Of a DNA stretch of 64,000 nucleotides, positions 43,845 through 53,690 are shown piece after piece (position 1 is the first letter of the stretch; every line of letters begins with the position of its first letter). The translations under genes were made by a program, and so were the position numbers. The stretch covers positions 1 through 64,000 of the forward strand of contig JAVBTR010000005.1 in the NCBI GenBank assembly GCA_031556065.1, given 5' to 3'. Below the pieces are notes generated by a model, which worked only from the letters and a program-made list of their open reading frames with translations, was not told where the DNA came from and did no database searches. This DNA comes from JAVBTR01 sp031556065 (GTDB lineage Bacteria; Bacillota; Clostridia; Christensenellales; Aristaeellaceae).

Positions 43845-44786
43845 ATGCTTAAGTACATATTAAAGCGCGTTTTGCGCTCGCTGCTAACCCTAGTGATTAT
43901 TCTTTCCATTGTTTTTATATTGGTACGCCAAATGCCCATATCGGGCTATTTCCCCAATTATGAAAAAATGACGCCCTCTCAAATTCAAAACGGCATTCAT
44001 GAAATGAAACTGGATTTGCCCATGCATGAGCAGCTTTTCTATTTCTTTAAGGATTTGCTTCATGGCGATCTGGGCACCTCCCGCATTTATCGCAACAATG
44101 TCCCTGTAACAGAAATTCTGGCCCCTAAAATCCCTGTATCGATCCAATTAGGCTGCTATTCTATCTTGCTGGCCATGTGTTTGGGTATTCCCTTGGGGGT
44201 GTTGATGGCCAAATACAAGGGCAAGTTTTTAGATCAGATCGGCACAGGCTACATTGTGCTTATTCAGGCTGTTCCGGCTGCGGTGTATTTTTTGTTCATC
44301 CAGCTATACGGAACAGAGCTTTTACATACCAAATTGCTTTTTGATGCCTCTTCCTTTAAATCCTGGATACTGCCTGTTTTCTCCATGTCCCTGGGCAACA
44401 CCGCCTATTATGCCATGTGGGTTCGTCGGTATGTGATCGACGAAAGCCGCAAGGATTATGTGATGCTGGCCAGAATCAAAGGCGTATCAGAGGGCAAAAT
44501 CATGTTCCGACACGTTTTTAGAAACGCCTTTGTGCCCATGGCCCAGTATCTGCCCACCTCTTTTTTAAACACCGTTATTGGCTCCATCTATATTGAATCC
44601 CTCTACTCAATCCCCGGCATGGGCGGATTGTTGGTAGATGTAATCAAGCGGCAAGACAATGCCATGGTTCAGGGCATTGTGCTTCTATATGCCTGTGTGG
44701 GCATCATTGGGCTTATTATCGGGGATTTATTGATGGTGTTGCTTGACCCCCGCATCAATCTTACCAAGAAAGGGGGCAACCGTTAA
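43845..44786 (+). CDS. oppB: Oligopeptide ABC transporter permease
   Basis: 313 residues; an N-terminal membrane segment, a loop with HGDLGTSRIYRNNVPV, and five further segments. The coupling loop is YVMLARIKGVSEGKIMFRHVFRNAF, typical of DppB/OppB. I chose ATG 43845, 7 nt after GGGG; the in-frame TTG at 43842 is less likely. Overlaps oppC by one base. Confidence 0.94.
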   Translation: MLKYILKRVLRSLLTLVIILSIVFILVRQMPISGYFPNYEKMTPSQIQNGIHEMKLDLPMHEQLFYFFKDLLHGDLGTSRIYRNNVPVTEILAPKIPVSIQLGCYSILLAMCLGIPLGVLMAKYKGKFLDQIGTGYIVLIQAVPAAVYFLFIQLYGTELLHTKLLFDASSFKSWILPVFSMSLGNTAYYAMWVRRYVIDESRKDYVMLARIKGVSEGKIMFRHVFRNAFVPMAQYLPTSFLNTVIGSIYIESLYSIPGMGGLLVDVIKRQDNAMVQGIVLLYACVGIIGLIIGDLLMVLLDPRINLTKKGGNR

Positions 44787-45757
44787 TGCCTATTTTGAAA
44801 GACCCGAAAATTCAAGATTTCGAAATGAGCGTTTCCGAAGCGTTCCAGTTTGCCACTTTCAATGAACAGGAAGTAGAACGTACCGGCATCAGCCATTATT
44901 CCTACTGGCGTTCCACCTTTCAGGCATTTAAAAAGCGCAAGCTGGCTATGCTTCTGCTTTGCCTGGTAGCACTGATCTTGTTATTTACCTTCATCCAGCC
45001 CCTTCTTCCCAACCAGTACGATCCTTTTTTAGTGAATAATAACGCCAAGGGTCTGCCTAACAAAAACCAGCAGCCCAGCGAACAATTCTGGCTTGGCACC
45101 AACAACATCGGCCAGGATCTATGGGCGCGAATTTGGTCAGGCACCCGCACATCGCTGATCATCGGCATATCCGTAGCGCTGATCGAGGCCTTTGTAGGCA
45201 TCCTGGTAGGGGTTTTATGGGGCTATGTGCGCAAGCTGGATTTCGTTTTTACTGAACTATATAACGTATTGGATAACATACCAAATACGGTGATCCTCAT
45301 TCTTGTCTCTTTTATCCTAAAACCCGGTATGGGCACGATTATCTTTGCCCTTTCCCTAACCGGGTGGATCGGCATGGCCCGGTTTGTGCGCAACCAGATC
45401 ATTATTATACGTGATCGGGATTACAATGTGGCTTCCCGTTGTCTGGGCACCGGCACCTTCCGTATTATCTTGCGTAATCTTCTTCCTTACCTGGTATCGG
45501 TGATTATGCTGCGCATGGCTTTATCCATTCCCGGCGCCATTGGTTCCGAGGTGTTCATCACCTACATTGGCCTTGGGCTGCCCGCTACCATTCCCAGCTT
45601 AGGAAACCTCATTAACACAGGTCGCACCCTGATGATGAGCCCCAATCTTCGCTACCAGCTTATCTACCCCACCATTATTCTTTCGATTGTGACCGTTTCG
45701 TTCTATGTGATCGGCAACGCTTTTTCCGATTCCGCCGATCCCAAGAACCACTTATAA
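44786..45757 (+). CDS. oppC: Oligopeptide ABC transporter permease
   Basis: 323 residues, DppC/OppC type: a polar N-terminus, the first membrane segment near 53-72, GTNNIGQDLWARIWSGTRTSL, and the coupling loop YNVASRCLGTGTFRIILRNLLP. Start ATG overlaps the oppB stop (TAATG). Partner of OppB. Confidence 0.94.
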   Translation: MPILKDPKIQDFEMSVSEAFQFATFNEQEVERTGISHYSYWRSTFQAFKKRKLAMLLLCLVALILLFTFIQPLLPNQYDPFLVNNNAKGLPNKNQQPSEQFWLGTNNIGQDLWARIWSGTRTSLIIGISVALIEAFVGILVGVLWGYVRKLDFVFTELYNVLDNIPNTVILILVSFILKPGMGTIIFALSLTGWIGMARFVRNQIIIIRDRDYNVASRCLGTGTFRIILRNLLPYLVSVIMLRMALSIPGAIGSEVFITYIGLGLPATIPSLGNLINTGRTLMMSPNLRYQLIYPTIILSIVTVSFYVIGNAFSDSADPKNHL

Positions 45758-45770
45758 GGAGGGAATGAAT

Positions 45771-46865
45771 ATGAACGAACTCATTCTCTCGGTAAAAAAA
45801 CTAAACGTAAAATTCACCCTGCGAGGCAAGGTGCTTCATGCCATCCGGGAAGTGGATTTGGATGTATACCGGGGCGAAAGCCTGGCCATCGTAGGCGAAT
45901 CCGGTTCTGGCAAATCGGTTCTGAATAAAAACTTTATCGGCCTGCTTGACCCCAACGGCTTTATCGATGGGGGCGAGATTAGGTATTATTCTGAAGCTGA
46001 AAAGCTGAAATCCATTGCACAAAAGGATGAAGAGGGCCGTTCTTATATCGATTTAGCTGCTATTAAAAAGGAAAAGGATTGGCTTAAGATCCGGGGCAGT
46101 GAAATTTGCATGATTCCCCAGGACCCCATGACCAGCTTAAACCCCCTTAAAACCATCGGCGCCCAGCTGATCGAAGCCATTAAACTGCACCGTGGGCTTA
46201 AAGGTAGCGCGGCCAAAAAGGCCTGCATCAGTATTTTAAATGATGTGCGGATCGATAACCCGGGAAAGCGCTATAATCAATACCCTCACGAGCTTTCCGG
46301 CGGCATGCGCCAGCGGATCGTTATCGCTATTGCCATTGCCTGCCAGCCCCAAATCCTCATATGCGATGAACCTACCACCGCTTTGGATGTAACCATCCAG
46401 GCCCAGGTGCTTCATTTGCTTAAAGAGCTTAAAGAAAAATACAACCTGACCATTTTGTTTATCACCCACGACTTGGGCGTGGTAGCCAATATCGCCCAGC
46501 GTGTGGCTGTAATGTACGCCGGGGATGTGATCGAAATCGGCCAGGAAGATGAAATCTTCTATTCCCCCGCCCACCCTTATACCTGGGCCCTGCTTTCCAG
46601 CCTCCCCCAGCTTAGTAAAAAGGGAGATACCCTTCTTGCCATCAAGGGCACGCCGCCTAACCTTTATAAGGATGTAGTAGGTGATCCCTTCGCCCAGCGA
46701 AATCCCAATGCTTTGGAGATCGACCACATGCTGACGCCGCCCTATTTCGACGTTACCCCCACCCACAAAGCAAGAACATGGCTGCTGGACCCTCGTGCCC
46801 CGAAGCTGGAGCCTCCTGAAATTCTTAAAAACATTAAGAGCTTAGGAGGTGAAATCCATGAGTGA
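45771..46865 (+). CDS. oppD: Oligopeptide ABC transporter ATPase
   Basis: 364 residues. Walker A GESGSGKSV, signature LSGGMRQR, Walker B ILICDEPTTALD, then the oligopeptide-type C-terminal extension with the proline-rich GDPFAQRNP region; the usual iron-sulphur cysteines of that tail are not evident. ATG 45771 sits 8 nt after AAGGAGG; the ATG at 45765 is only 2 nt from it. Overlaps oppF by 8 nt. Confidence 0.94.
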   Translation: MNELILSVKKLNVKFTLRGKVLHAIREVDLDVYRGESLAIVGESGSGKSVLNKNFIGLLDPNGFIDGGEIRYYSEAEKLKSIAQKDEEGRSYIDLAAIKKEKDWLKIRGSEICMIPQDPMTSLNPLKTIGAQLIEAIKLHRGLKGSAAKKACISILNDVRIDNPGKRYNQYPHELSGGMRQRIVIAIAIACQPQILICDEPTTALDVTIQAQVLHLLKELKEKYNLTILFITHDLGVVANIAQRVAVMYAGDVIEIGQEDEIFYSPAHPYTWALLSSLPQLSKKGDTLLAIKGTPPNLYKDVVGDPFAQRNPNALEIDHMLTPPYFDVTPTHKARTWLLDPRAPKLEPPEILKNIKSLGGEIHE

Positions 46866-47784
46866 AAACAATGTAGTGCTTTCCGTTAAGGGGTTAAACG
46901 TGGTTTTCGGCCACGGCCGCAGCCGCTTCCATGCTGTAAAAGATGTATCCTTTGATGTCTATAAGGGCGAAACCTTCGGCCTGGTAGGCGAATCCGGTTC
47001 TGGCAAAACCACTATCGGCCGCACAGTGATCCGTGTAAACCCGGCCCATAGCGGGAAAATCACCTTTAACGGTCAGGTGATCTCCGGCAAAATCGATAAA
47101 GCGCTGGATAAGCTTTTGCCCCGGAAAATTCAAATGATTTTTCAGGACCCTATGGCCAGCCTTAACGAACGGGCCAAGATCGATTATATTGTTTCCGAGG
47201 GCATTCGCGGCCAAGGGTTAAGCAAGCAAGAAATAACCGACAGGGTCAACACGGCGCTGGAAGATGTGGGCCTGCTGCCGGAATTCTCTTCTCGGTTCCC
47301 CCACGAGTTTTCCGGTGGCCAGCGCCAGCGTATCGGCATCGCAAGGGCGCTGATTATGAACCCGGAACTGATCGTGGCCGACGAGCCCATCTCCGCGCTG
47401 GATGTTTCCATCCGGGCTCAGGTATTAAACCTCATGAGCGAGCTTAAGAAAAAGCGGGAACTAACCTATCTTTTCATTTCCCACGATTTAAGCGTTATGC
47501 GCTTTATCTGCGACCGCATCGCGGTGATCTATAAAGGCGAAATCGTAGAGCTTGCGGAAACAGAAACTCTTTTCCGCCACCCTTTGCACCCCTATACCAA
47601 GGCACTTTTATCTGCCATCCCCCAGCCAAACCCAGAGGTGGAAAAGCGAAAAAAGCTTCTGGTGTACGATCCCGCTTGCCACGATTATACAATGAGCAAG
47701 CCCAGCTTCACAGAAGTTGAGCCAGGCCACTTTATCTACGCCAATGAACATGAATTGGCGCAATATCAAAAGGAATTAGTGTAA
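46858..47784 (+). CDS. oppF: Oligopeptide ABC transporter ATPase
   Basis: 308 residues; Walker A GESGSGKTT, signature FSGGQRQR, Walker B LIVADEPISALD and the OppF-type tail (HPLHPYTKALLSAIPQPNP). ATG 46858 has GGAGG 8 nt upstream; the in-frame GTG at 46849 lies inside that spacer. The stop codon touches the topB start. Confidence 0.94.
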   Translation: MSENNVVLSVKGLNVVFGHGRSRFHAVKDVSFDVYKGETFGLVGESGSGKTTIGRTVIRVNPAHSGKITFNGQVISGKIDKALDKLLPRKIQMIFQDPMASLNERAKIDYIVSEGIRGQGLSKQEITDRVNTALEDVGLLPEFSSRFPHEFSGGQRQRIGIARALIMNPELIVADEPISALDVSIRAQVLNLMSELKKKRELTYLFISHDLSVMRFICDRIAVIYKGEIVELAETETLFRHPLHPYTKALLSAIPQPNPEVEKRKKLLVYDPACHDYTMSKPSFTEVEPGHFIYANEHELAQYQKELV

Positions 47785-49923
47785 ATGGGCAATACTGTTA
47801 TCATTGCCGAAAAGCCCAGCGTTGGCCGGGATATTGCCAAGGTCCTAAAATGCAATACCCGGGGCGACGGCTTTTTAAAAGGCGAAAACCATATTGTAAC
47901 CTGGGCGGTTGGCCACCTGGTATCCCTTCAGGAGCCCGATGAGTTAGACGAAAAATATAAAAAATGGCGCATGGGTGATCTGCCCATTTTGCCGGACACC
48001 ATCCCCTTAAAAGTGCTGCCTTCTACCCGTAGCCAGTTCAGCATCATAAAAAAACTGATCAACGACCCGGAAACAGATTCCCTTATCTGCGCCACTGACG
48101 CAGGGCGTGAAGGGGAGCTTATTTTTCGTTACATCTACGATAAAGCGGGCTGCCAGAAGCCCTTTGCGCGACTATGGATCAGTTCCATGACGGATGAAGC
48201 CATTAAGGATGGCTTTGCTTCTCTGCGCCCGGGGGGGGATTACAATGGTCTGTATTTAAGCGCCAAGGCCCGTTCGGAATCCGACTGGCTGGTAGGGATG
48301 AATTTAAGCCGGGCCTTTACCCTGCGCTATAACACCCTGCTTTCCATCGGACGGGTCCAGACCCCTACATTGGCTATTTTAGTGAAGCGGCATAAGGAAA
48401 TAGTGGACTTTAAGCCAGAAAGCTACCATTTGCTCAACGCCGATTTCGGGGACTACAAGGGGGCTTGGTTTAAGGAAGGCCAGCAAAACGATACCCGCCT
48501 GGAAAGCAAGGATGCGGCGGATGCCATCGCTAAGAAGGTCAAGGGCAAAGAAGCCAAAGTCACCCTGGCGGAAACCAATCAAAAACAGGAAATCGCGCCC
48601 CAGCTATACGATTTGACCACCCTGCAAAGAGATGCCAACCGCTTGCTTAGCATGACAGCGCAAAAGACCCTGTCCACCGCCCAGAGCCTGTACGAAACCC
48701 ACAAGGCCATTACCTATCCAAGAACCGACAGCCGCTATTTATCCAAGGACATGGTAGGCCGCACATCCCAAACTTTAAAGGCCCTGCCCGCCAAATACCA
48801 GCCTTATGTGCAAAGGGCTCTGCCTGATGGCAAGCTGCCCTTTTTCAAGCGCGTGTTCGACGATACGAAGGTTACCGACCACCACGCCATTTTGCCTACG
48901 CCTAAAACCGTGAACCTGGACAAGCTTTCCACAGAAGAAAGGAACCTTTTCGATTTAATTGCACGCCGGGCACTGAATGCCTTTTACCCACCCTTTGTTT
49001 ACGATGCCACCAAGATTATCACTGCATGTGAGGAAGAAACCTTCCGCACCACTGGGCGCACCATTATCGATCCCGGTTGGAGGGTGCTGGAACTGAGCGG
49101 TAAAACAAAAAAGGACGACGATGAAGCCGCTCTGCCTATTCTATCCCTTGGGGACACCCGGAAGATTGAAAAAGTCACCATCAAAAGCGAATCCACCAAG
49201 CCCCCTTCCCCTCATACCGATGGCACGCTGCTGTACGCCATGGAACACGCGGGGCGGGAAGTGGAAGACGAAGCATTAAAAGAACAAATGAAATCCGTAG
49301 GCCTTGGCACCCCAGCCACACGGGCAGCTATTATTGAACGGTTGTGCAAGGTAGGCTACGCCGCCCGAAAGGGCAAAACCATCGTGGCCACCGATAAAGG
49401 CGTACAATTGATTAGCATTGTGCCCCGTGAATTGGCTTCCCCTGAAATGACAGGCAAATGGGAACAGGGTTTGGAAGAAATCGCCACCAACCAGCAAAAC
49501 AACCAGGCCTTTATATCCGATATCAAAGGCTTTACCGCCAATCTTGTAACCTTCGCCAAGGAAAACAAGGTGGAAGCCGCCTTCCCTGAAGACCCTTCCC
49601 GGCACAAATCCGGCGGCAAGCCTGCCTCGCCCCCTCTGGAGGGGATTACCTGCCCCTTGTGTAAAGAAGGCACTGTCCACGAAAATTCCAAAGCCTTTTA
49701 TTGCAGCCGCTACCGGGAGGGCTGTAAATTGACCATTTGGAAAAACGCTCTGGAAAGAAGTGGCGGCCCCATTTTAAGCCCCAAGCTTGTTACCTTGGTT
49801 TTAAAAGATAAAAATGTCCAGGGTTCCAGCGGCGTTATTACATTAAATGAATCCAATATTACCTTTACCTCCAGGGCCAACCCCGGCACTCCCTACACCC
49901 TTTCCATTATTGGTAAAAAATAA
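47785..49923 (+). CDS. topB: DNA topoisomerase III (type IA)
   Basis: 712 residues. Toprim domain with IAEKPSVGRDIA and DAGREGELIFR, the gate domains, and the catalytic tyrosine Tyr311 in ITYPRTDSRYL; the late SVGLGTPATRAAIIERL segment is standard. The C-terminus has one four-cysteine ribbon (CPLC then CSRYREGC). It relaxes or decatenates DNA. The ATG follows the oppF TAA with no gap and no separate strong RBS, so its translation should be coupled to a peptide-transport operon, an odd pairing. Confidence 0.95.
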   Translation: MGNTVIIAEKPSVGRDIAKVLKCNTRGDGFLKGENHIVTWAVGHLVSLQEPDELDEKYKKWRMGDLPILPDTIPLKVLPSTRSQFSIIKKLINDPETDSLICATDAGREGELIFRYIYDKAGCQKPFARLWISSMTDEAIKDGFASLRPGGDYNGLYLSAKARSESDWLVGMNLSRAFTLRYNTLLSIGRVQTPTLAILVKRHKEIVDFKPESYHLLNADFGDYKGAWFKEGQQNDTRLESKDAADAIAKKVKGKEAKVTLAETNQKQEIAPQLYDLTTLQRDANRLLSMTAQKTLSTAQSLYETHKAITYPRTDSRYLSKDMVGRTSQTLKALPAKYQPYVQRALPDGKLPFFKRVFDDTKVTDHHAILPTPKTVNLDKLSTEERNLFDLIARRALNAFYPPFVYDATKIITACEEETFRTTGRTIIDPGWRVLELSGKTKKDDDEAALPILSLGDTRKIEKVTIKSESTKPPSPHTDGTLLYAMEHAGREVEDEALKEQMKSVGLGTPATRAAIIERLCKVGYAARKGKTIVATDKGVQLISIVPRELASPEMTGKWEQGLEEIATNQQNNQAFISDIKGFTANLVTFAKENKVEAAFPEDPSRHKSGGKPASPPLEGITCPLCKEGTVHENSKAFYCSRYREGCKLTIWKNALERSGGPILSPKLVTLVLKDKNVQGSSGVITLNESNITFTSRANPGTPYTLSIIGKK

Positions 49924-49934
49924 GTATATATACC

Positions 49935-49963
49935 TTGATTCTTTACCGGCAATACGGTAAAAT
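49935..49963 (+). promoter_or_regulatory. Promoter of the MFS transporter gene, with palindrome
   Basis: TTGATT (49935-49940), 17 nt, TAAAAT (49958-49963). TTTACCG (49942-49948) and CGGTAAA (49955-49961) form a palindrome over the spacer and -10, a possible operator. The longest ORF would start at the transcription start, supporting ATG 50003. Confidence 0.6.
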
Positions 49964-50002
49964 GTGCGTATTACATCTGCCGTGTTTAAGGAAGGAACAG
50001 CT

Positions 50003-51481
50003 ATGTCATCAAGCGGGTTGAAAAGGCTATCCCACAAGTTCCGGCATATAGAACTGTTCGACACGGCCGGCATGTCTAAATCCCTGCGCCAGAGCCTTTA
50101 CTGGGTCATTTGGGGTGTAACGGCGGGGATGCTCTGCTTTAACGTAACAGGCGGCGCGGCCTGGACAGGTTTCCAAAGGGAAGTCATCGGCGCCAACGAT
50201 TTTGAACTGGGGCTGATCGCCGCCATTCCGGTGGCGGCCAACGTGCTGCAAATACTCTTTAGTTTCTTGATGGAGCGAAAGCGCAACCGCCGTTTTCTCT
50301 TCCTCTTTTTTGGCATTATCGGCCGCAGCTTATGGATCCCCATTGGCCTGATTCCATTCTTTGTCCCCGTATCGGCCCATACCATGCAAATCCTCTTTAC
50401 CATTGCCTTCGTGGTGCTGGTATCTATTGGTAACTCTTTTGTAAACCTGGGTTTTGCCAGTCTCATGGGCGATCTTGTGCCCATGGGCATTCGAGGTCAA
50501 TATTTCAGCGCCCGGCAGAAGGTTTCCCTTGTGGCGGGTATTTTAGCAGGTCTTTTGGTATCTTATATTATTGATACCTTTGGTACGGTAGGTTATTCTA
50601 TTGCGCTGATTCTGGCAGGCATTGCCGGCGTGGCGGATATTTGCTGCTTCTTCTTTTTCAAATGGCCGCCTATGGCTGGCAGTGAAGAAACCACCGCTCC
50701 CGAAAGCCCCTTTAAAATGATTAAAGAGGTTTTCAAAAACAAGAGATTCATGGGACTGTGCCTGTTTTTCACCTGCTGGCATTTTTCCATCGGCCTTTCA
50801 AACCCTTTTAACAATGTGTATCTTATTGAAGTGATGCAGCTTTCCTTTGTAGAAATTACCCTCTATTCCCAAATCGTTTCGAACCTGACCACCGTGCTTT
50901 CCGTGGCCTTCTGGGGCCGTGCCATCGATCGGTATGGCAACAAGCCTGTTATGCAGTTCGTGGGCTTTATCTGCATGTTTCTCTCCTCTCTATGGCTGTT
51001 TATGAAGCCGGGTAATATCCCATTGGTGCTTTTCTTCCATTTTATGTCGGGCTTGTTCTGGATTTCTATCGATCTTGGCCAGCAGAATTTATATTTAAGC
51101 CTTTCCCCCCAAAAGAATCGTTCGGTCTATGTGGCTGTATTCTTCGCCATGATCAACCTTTGCGGCGTGGCTTTGGGTAACACCATTGGCGGCGCGCTGG
51201 TGCAGGGGCCTTTTACCGCTATGGCAGCCACGGGCTTTCGCTTGTTCGGTATTACTTTGAACAAGTACCACTATATTTTCCTTTTAAGCACCCTCCTTCG
51301 CATTACCGTTATGCTTACCTTTTTGCCACGGGTCCAAGAGGAAGGCTCTGTAACCGTCTGGCAAATGCTGGCCACGGCTAAAGGAAGCGCTGCCCTACGG
51401 TTTAAACGTTTCCACGCAGCGGTGGTGCGCAAGCAGGTCATCCGCCGTTACCATCGAAATAACAAACATGAAAGTGAGTGA
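50003..51481 (+). CDS. Major facilitator superfamily transporter
   Basis: 492 residues, about twelve membrane segments. Features include FQREVIGANDFELGLIAAIP after the first segment, the MGDLVPMGIRGQYFSAR loop between segments 4 and 5, and GRAIDRYGNKPVMQ, the second A-type loop. The basic C-terminal tail is cytosolic. Substrate unknown; it could be an exporter. ATG 50003 has AAGGAAGGA about 7 nt upstream. The following pepF gene begins 5 nt after its stop. Confidence 0.88.
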   Translation: MSSSGLKRLSHKFRHIELFDTAGMSKSLRQSLYWVIWGVTAGMLCFNVTGGAAWTGFQREVIGANDFELGLIAAIPVAANVLQILFSFLMERKRNRRFLFLFFGIIGRSLWIPIGLIPFFVPVSAHTMQILFTIAFVVLVSIGNSFVNLGFASLMGDLVPMGIRGQYFSARQKVSLVAGILAGLLVSYIIDTFGTVGYSIALILAGIAGVADICCFFFFKWPPMAGSEETTAPESPFKMIKEVFKNKRFMGLCLFFTCWHFSIGLSNPFNNVYLIEVMQLSFVEITLYSQIVSNLTTVLSVAFWGRAIDRYGNKPVMQFVGFICMFLSSLWLFMKPGNIPLVLFFHFMSGLFWISIDLGQQNLYLSLSPQKNRSVYVAVFFAMINLCGVALGNTIGGALVQGPFTAMAATGFRLFGITLNKYHYIFLLSTLLRITVMLTFLPRVQEEGSVTVWQMLATAKGSAALRFKRFHAAVVRKQVIRRYHRNNKHESE

Positions 51482-51486
51482 TAACC

Positions 51487-53274
51487 ATGGCAAAAACCAT
51501 TCCCTTAAGAAATGAGCTGGATCCCAAATATTTCTGGCGTGTTGAAGACTTATATGAAACCAAGCAGGCTTGGCTGGATGCTTTCGGCCAATTAAAGGCT
51601 GCTTGTGAAACCCTTTCCAATGATCAGGGCAAGCTGGAAGAAAAGGCTGAAGAGGCTATTCGCCTTTATTTTAGCGCCGTGGAAATGGTCAGCAAGCTTT
51701 ATACCTATGCTCACATGCAAAAAGATACCGATGGCGGCAACAACGATCACCGTGCCACCTTCGACATGATCGCCTCCCAATGGGTGGCCTTCCAATCTGC
51801 CGCCTCCTTCCTACGCCCGGAGCTGATCGCCATGGATGAAGCCAAACTGGATGCCCTTTTAAACGATCCTGACATGGCGGATTACACCCGCTACCTTGAA
51901 GGCCTCAAAAGAGAAAAACCCCATACCCTTTCTGCCCAAGAGGAACGAATTCTGGCGATGACAGGCGAAATGGCCAACGCGCCGGATGAAATCTACTCCG
52001 CTTTTGTAGACGTAGATATGTCCTTCCCTGATGTGCTTAATGAGCAAGGGGAAACTGTTCCTTTCTCAGAAGCCACCTATTCCCCTTTGATCCACTCCAA
52101 GAACAGGGCAGTGCGTGAAGAAGCCTTTAAAACCATGTTTGAAACCTACGCAAAATTCGGTACCACTCTTGGCAGCACCTATGCTGCCAGCGTAAAGAAG
52201 GATTGGTTCTACGCCCAATTGCGCCATTTTCCCACCTGCGTGGAAGCGGAACTGTTCGGCAATGAAATTCCCCTTTCCGTTTACGATAACCTGGTGTCCA
52301 CCATTCATGAAAGCCTGCCGATACTAAACGATTATCTGGCTGTGCGCAAGAATGCCCTTAAGCTGGATGAACTTCACATGTACGATCTGTACTGCCCGAT
52401 TATCGATTCCTTCGACATGGATATGCCCTATGATCAAGCCTACGAAACCGTAGTGAAGGGCCTCCAGCCCATGGGCGAAGAATATGTTTCCCATTTAAAG
52501 GAAGCCTATGAAAACGGCTGGATCGATGTTTTCCCCAACAAGGGTAAGCGTTCCGGCGCTTATTCCACCAGTGCCTATGGGGTACATCCTTATGTGCTTT
52601 TGAACCATAACGATAACCTGGACGGCGCCATGACCATTGCCCACGAAATGGGGCATGCCATGCACAGCTTCTGTTCCAACGCCGCCCAGTCCTTCGCCAA
52701 GGCGGATTACTGCATCTTTGTGGCGGAAGTAGCCTCCACCTGCAACGAGATTATTGTAATGAAGCACTTAATGGAAGTGTATAAAGACAATAAAGCTGCC
52801 CTGGCGTTCCTTTGCAACCACCTTTTGGAGCAATTCAGAACCACCGTGTTTCGGCAGACCATGTTCGCGGAGTTTGAACGCGTGTCCCACCAAATGGTGG
52901 AGGCTGGCCAACCCTTGACAAGGGACGCCTTGTCCAAGGCCTATTATGAACTGAACCTGCTTTATTATGGCGGCGTGTGCAACGTGGATGAACTGATCGC
53001 CGATGAATGGCTGCGAATCCCCCATTTCTACCGGGCATTCTATGTGTATCAATACGCTACAGGCTTTTCTGCCGCTGTCTACCTGGCCAACCGGATTTTA
53101 ACGGAAGGCGAAGCCGCTGTAAAAGATTATTTCAAGTTCTTATCTGCCGGTTCTTCCGTTCCGCCTATCGAAGCCCTTAAATTGGCCGGAGTGGATATGG
53201 CTAAGCCTGAACCAGTACTCAGCGCCATGCAGGTGTTTAAGGATACATTAGAGCAGTTCAAGGCTCTCATTTAA
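51487..53274 (+). CDS. pepF: Oligoendopeptidase F (M3B)
   Basis: 595 residues. The zinc motif is HEMGHAMHS with His386, followed by the third-ligand region CIFVAEVASTCNE. It cuts peptides of about 7-17 residues in the cytosol, and complements the oligopeptide importer encoded upstream. I chose ATG 51487; an in-frame GTG at 51478 adds three residues, and neither start has a strong RBS, so translation is probably coupled to the MFS gene. Confidence 0.95.
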   Translation: MAKTIPLRNELDPKYFWRVEDLYETKQAWLDAFGQLKAACETLSNDQGKLEEKAEEAIRLYFSAVEMVSKLYTYAHMQKDTDGGNNDHRATFDMIASQWVAFQSAASFLRPELIAMDEAKLDALLNDPDMADYTRYLEGLKREKPHTLSAQEERILAMTGEMANAPDEIYSAFVDVDMSFPDVLNEQGETVPFSEATYSPLIHSKNRAVREEAFKTMFETYAKFGTTLGSTYAASVKKDWFYAQLRHFPTCVEAELFGNEIPLSVYDNLVSTIHESLPILNDYLAVRKNALKLDELHMYDLYCPIIDSFDMDMPYDQAYETVVKGLQPMGEEYVSHLKEAYENGWIDVFPNKGKRSGAYSTSAYGVHPYVLLNHNDNLDGAMTIAHEMGHAMHSFCSNAAQSFAKADYCIFVAEVASTCNEIIVMKHLMEVYKDNKAALAFLCNHLLEQFRTTVFRQTMFAEFERVSHQMVEAGQPLTRDALSKAYYELNLLYYGGVCNVDELIADEWLRIPHFYRAFYVYQYATGFSAAVYLANRILTEGEAAVKDYFKFLSAGSSVPPIEALKLAGVDMAKPEPVLSAMQVFKDTLEQFKALI

Positions 53275-53288
53275 GGAGGATATTCTAA

Positions 53289-53630
53289 ATGATGCAAGGT
53301 TACGACAAGCAGGAAGCCAAAGCCTATATTCTCAACAAAGTAGACCGCCGCATGTACGCGGAGTTGGACCCTATATTGGATCAACTGATTTTCGACGCCA
53401 TCGATTACGATATGACCTATATGCACGAAGCTGGGGTGATCGATGAGGCGGGCAACGCAGGCGATCATTATTATGATGACGACGATGCCTTTGAGTATAT
53501 TCTGGACCGTATCGCCACCAAGCATAAAATGTCCGCTGATCTGGCTATGAAATGTGCCTCCTTATTGGATGACTATATGGATTACCAGCAGGCGTACCTG
53601 GAACTCAAAGGCCTAGTAGACTGGGATTAA
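53289..53630 (+). CDS. Small acidic hypothetical protein (113 residues)
   Basis: I do not recognise it. The sequence is helical and very acidic, with DHYYDDDDAFEYILD in the middle and a hydrophobic-heptad second half (MSADLAMKCASLLDDYMDYQQAYLELKGL). No signal peptide, membrane segment or metal motif. A strong AAGGAGG lies 9 nt before ATG 53289. It is the last gene of the MFS-pepF unit and is followed by a terminator. Confidence 0.8.
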   Translation: MMQGYDKQEAKAYILNKVDRRMYAELDPILDQLIFDAIDYDMTYMHEAGVIDEAGNAGDHYYDDDDAFEYILDRIATKHKMSADLAMKCASLLDDYMDYQQAYLELKGLVDWD

Positions 53631-53656
53631 CAGGGTGCTGCCTTGCGCCCATTTAA

Positions 53657-53690
53657 GGGATGTATCTCTTAAACATCCCAGCTTTTTTCC
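53657..53690 (+). terminator. Intrinsic terminator before proS
   Basis: Arms GGGATGT (53657-53663) and ACATCCC (53673-53679), 9-nt loop, then AGCTTTTTT. It leaves only about 20 nt before proS, so proS may depend on read-through or on a promoter I cannot see. Confidence 0.75.
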
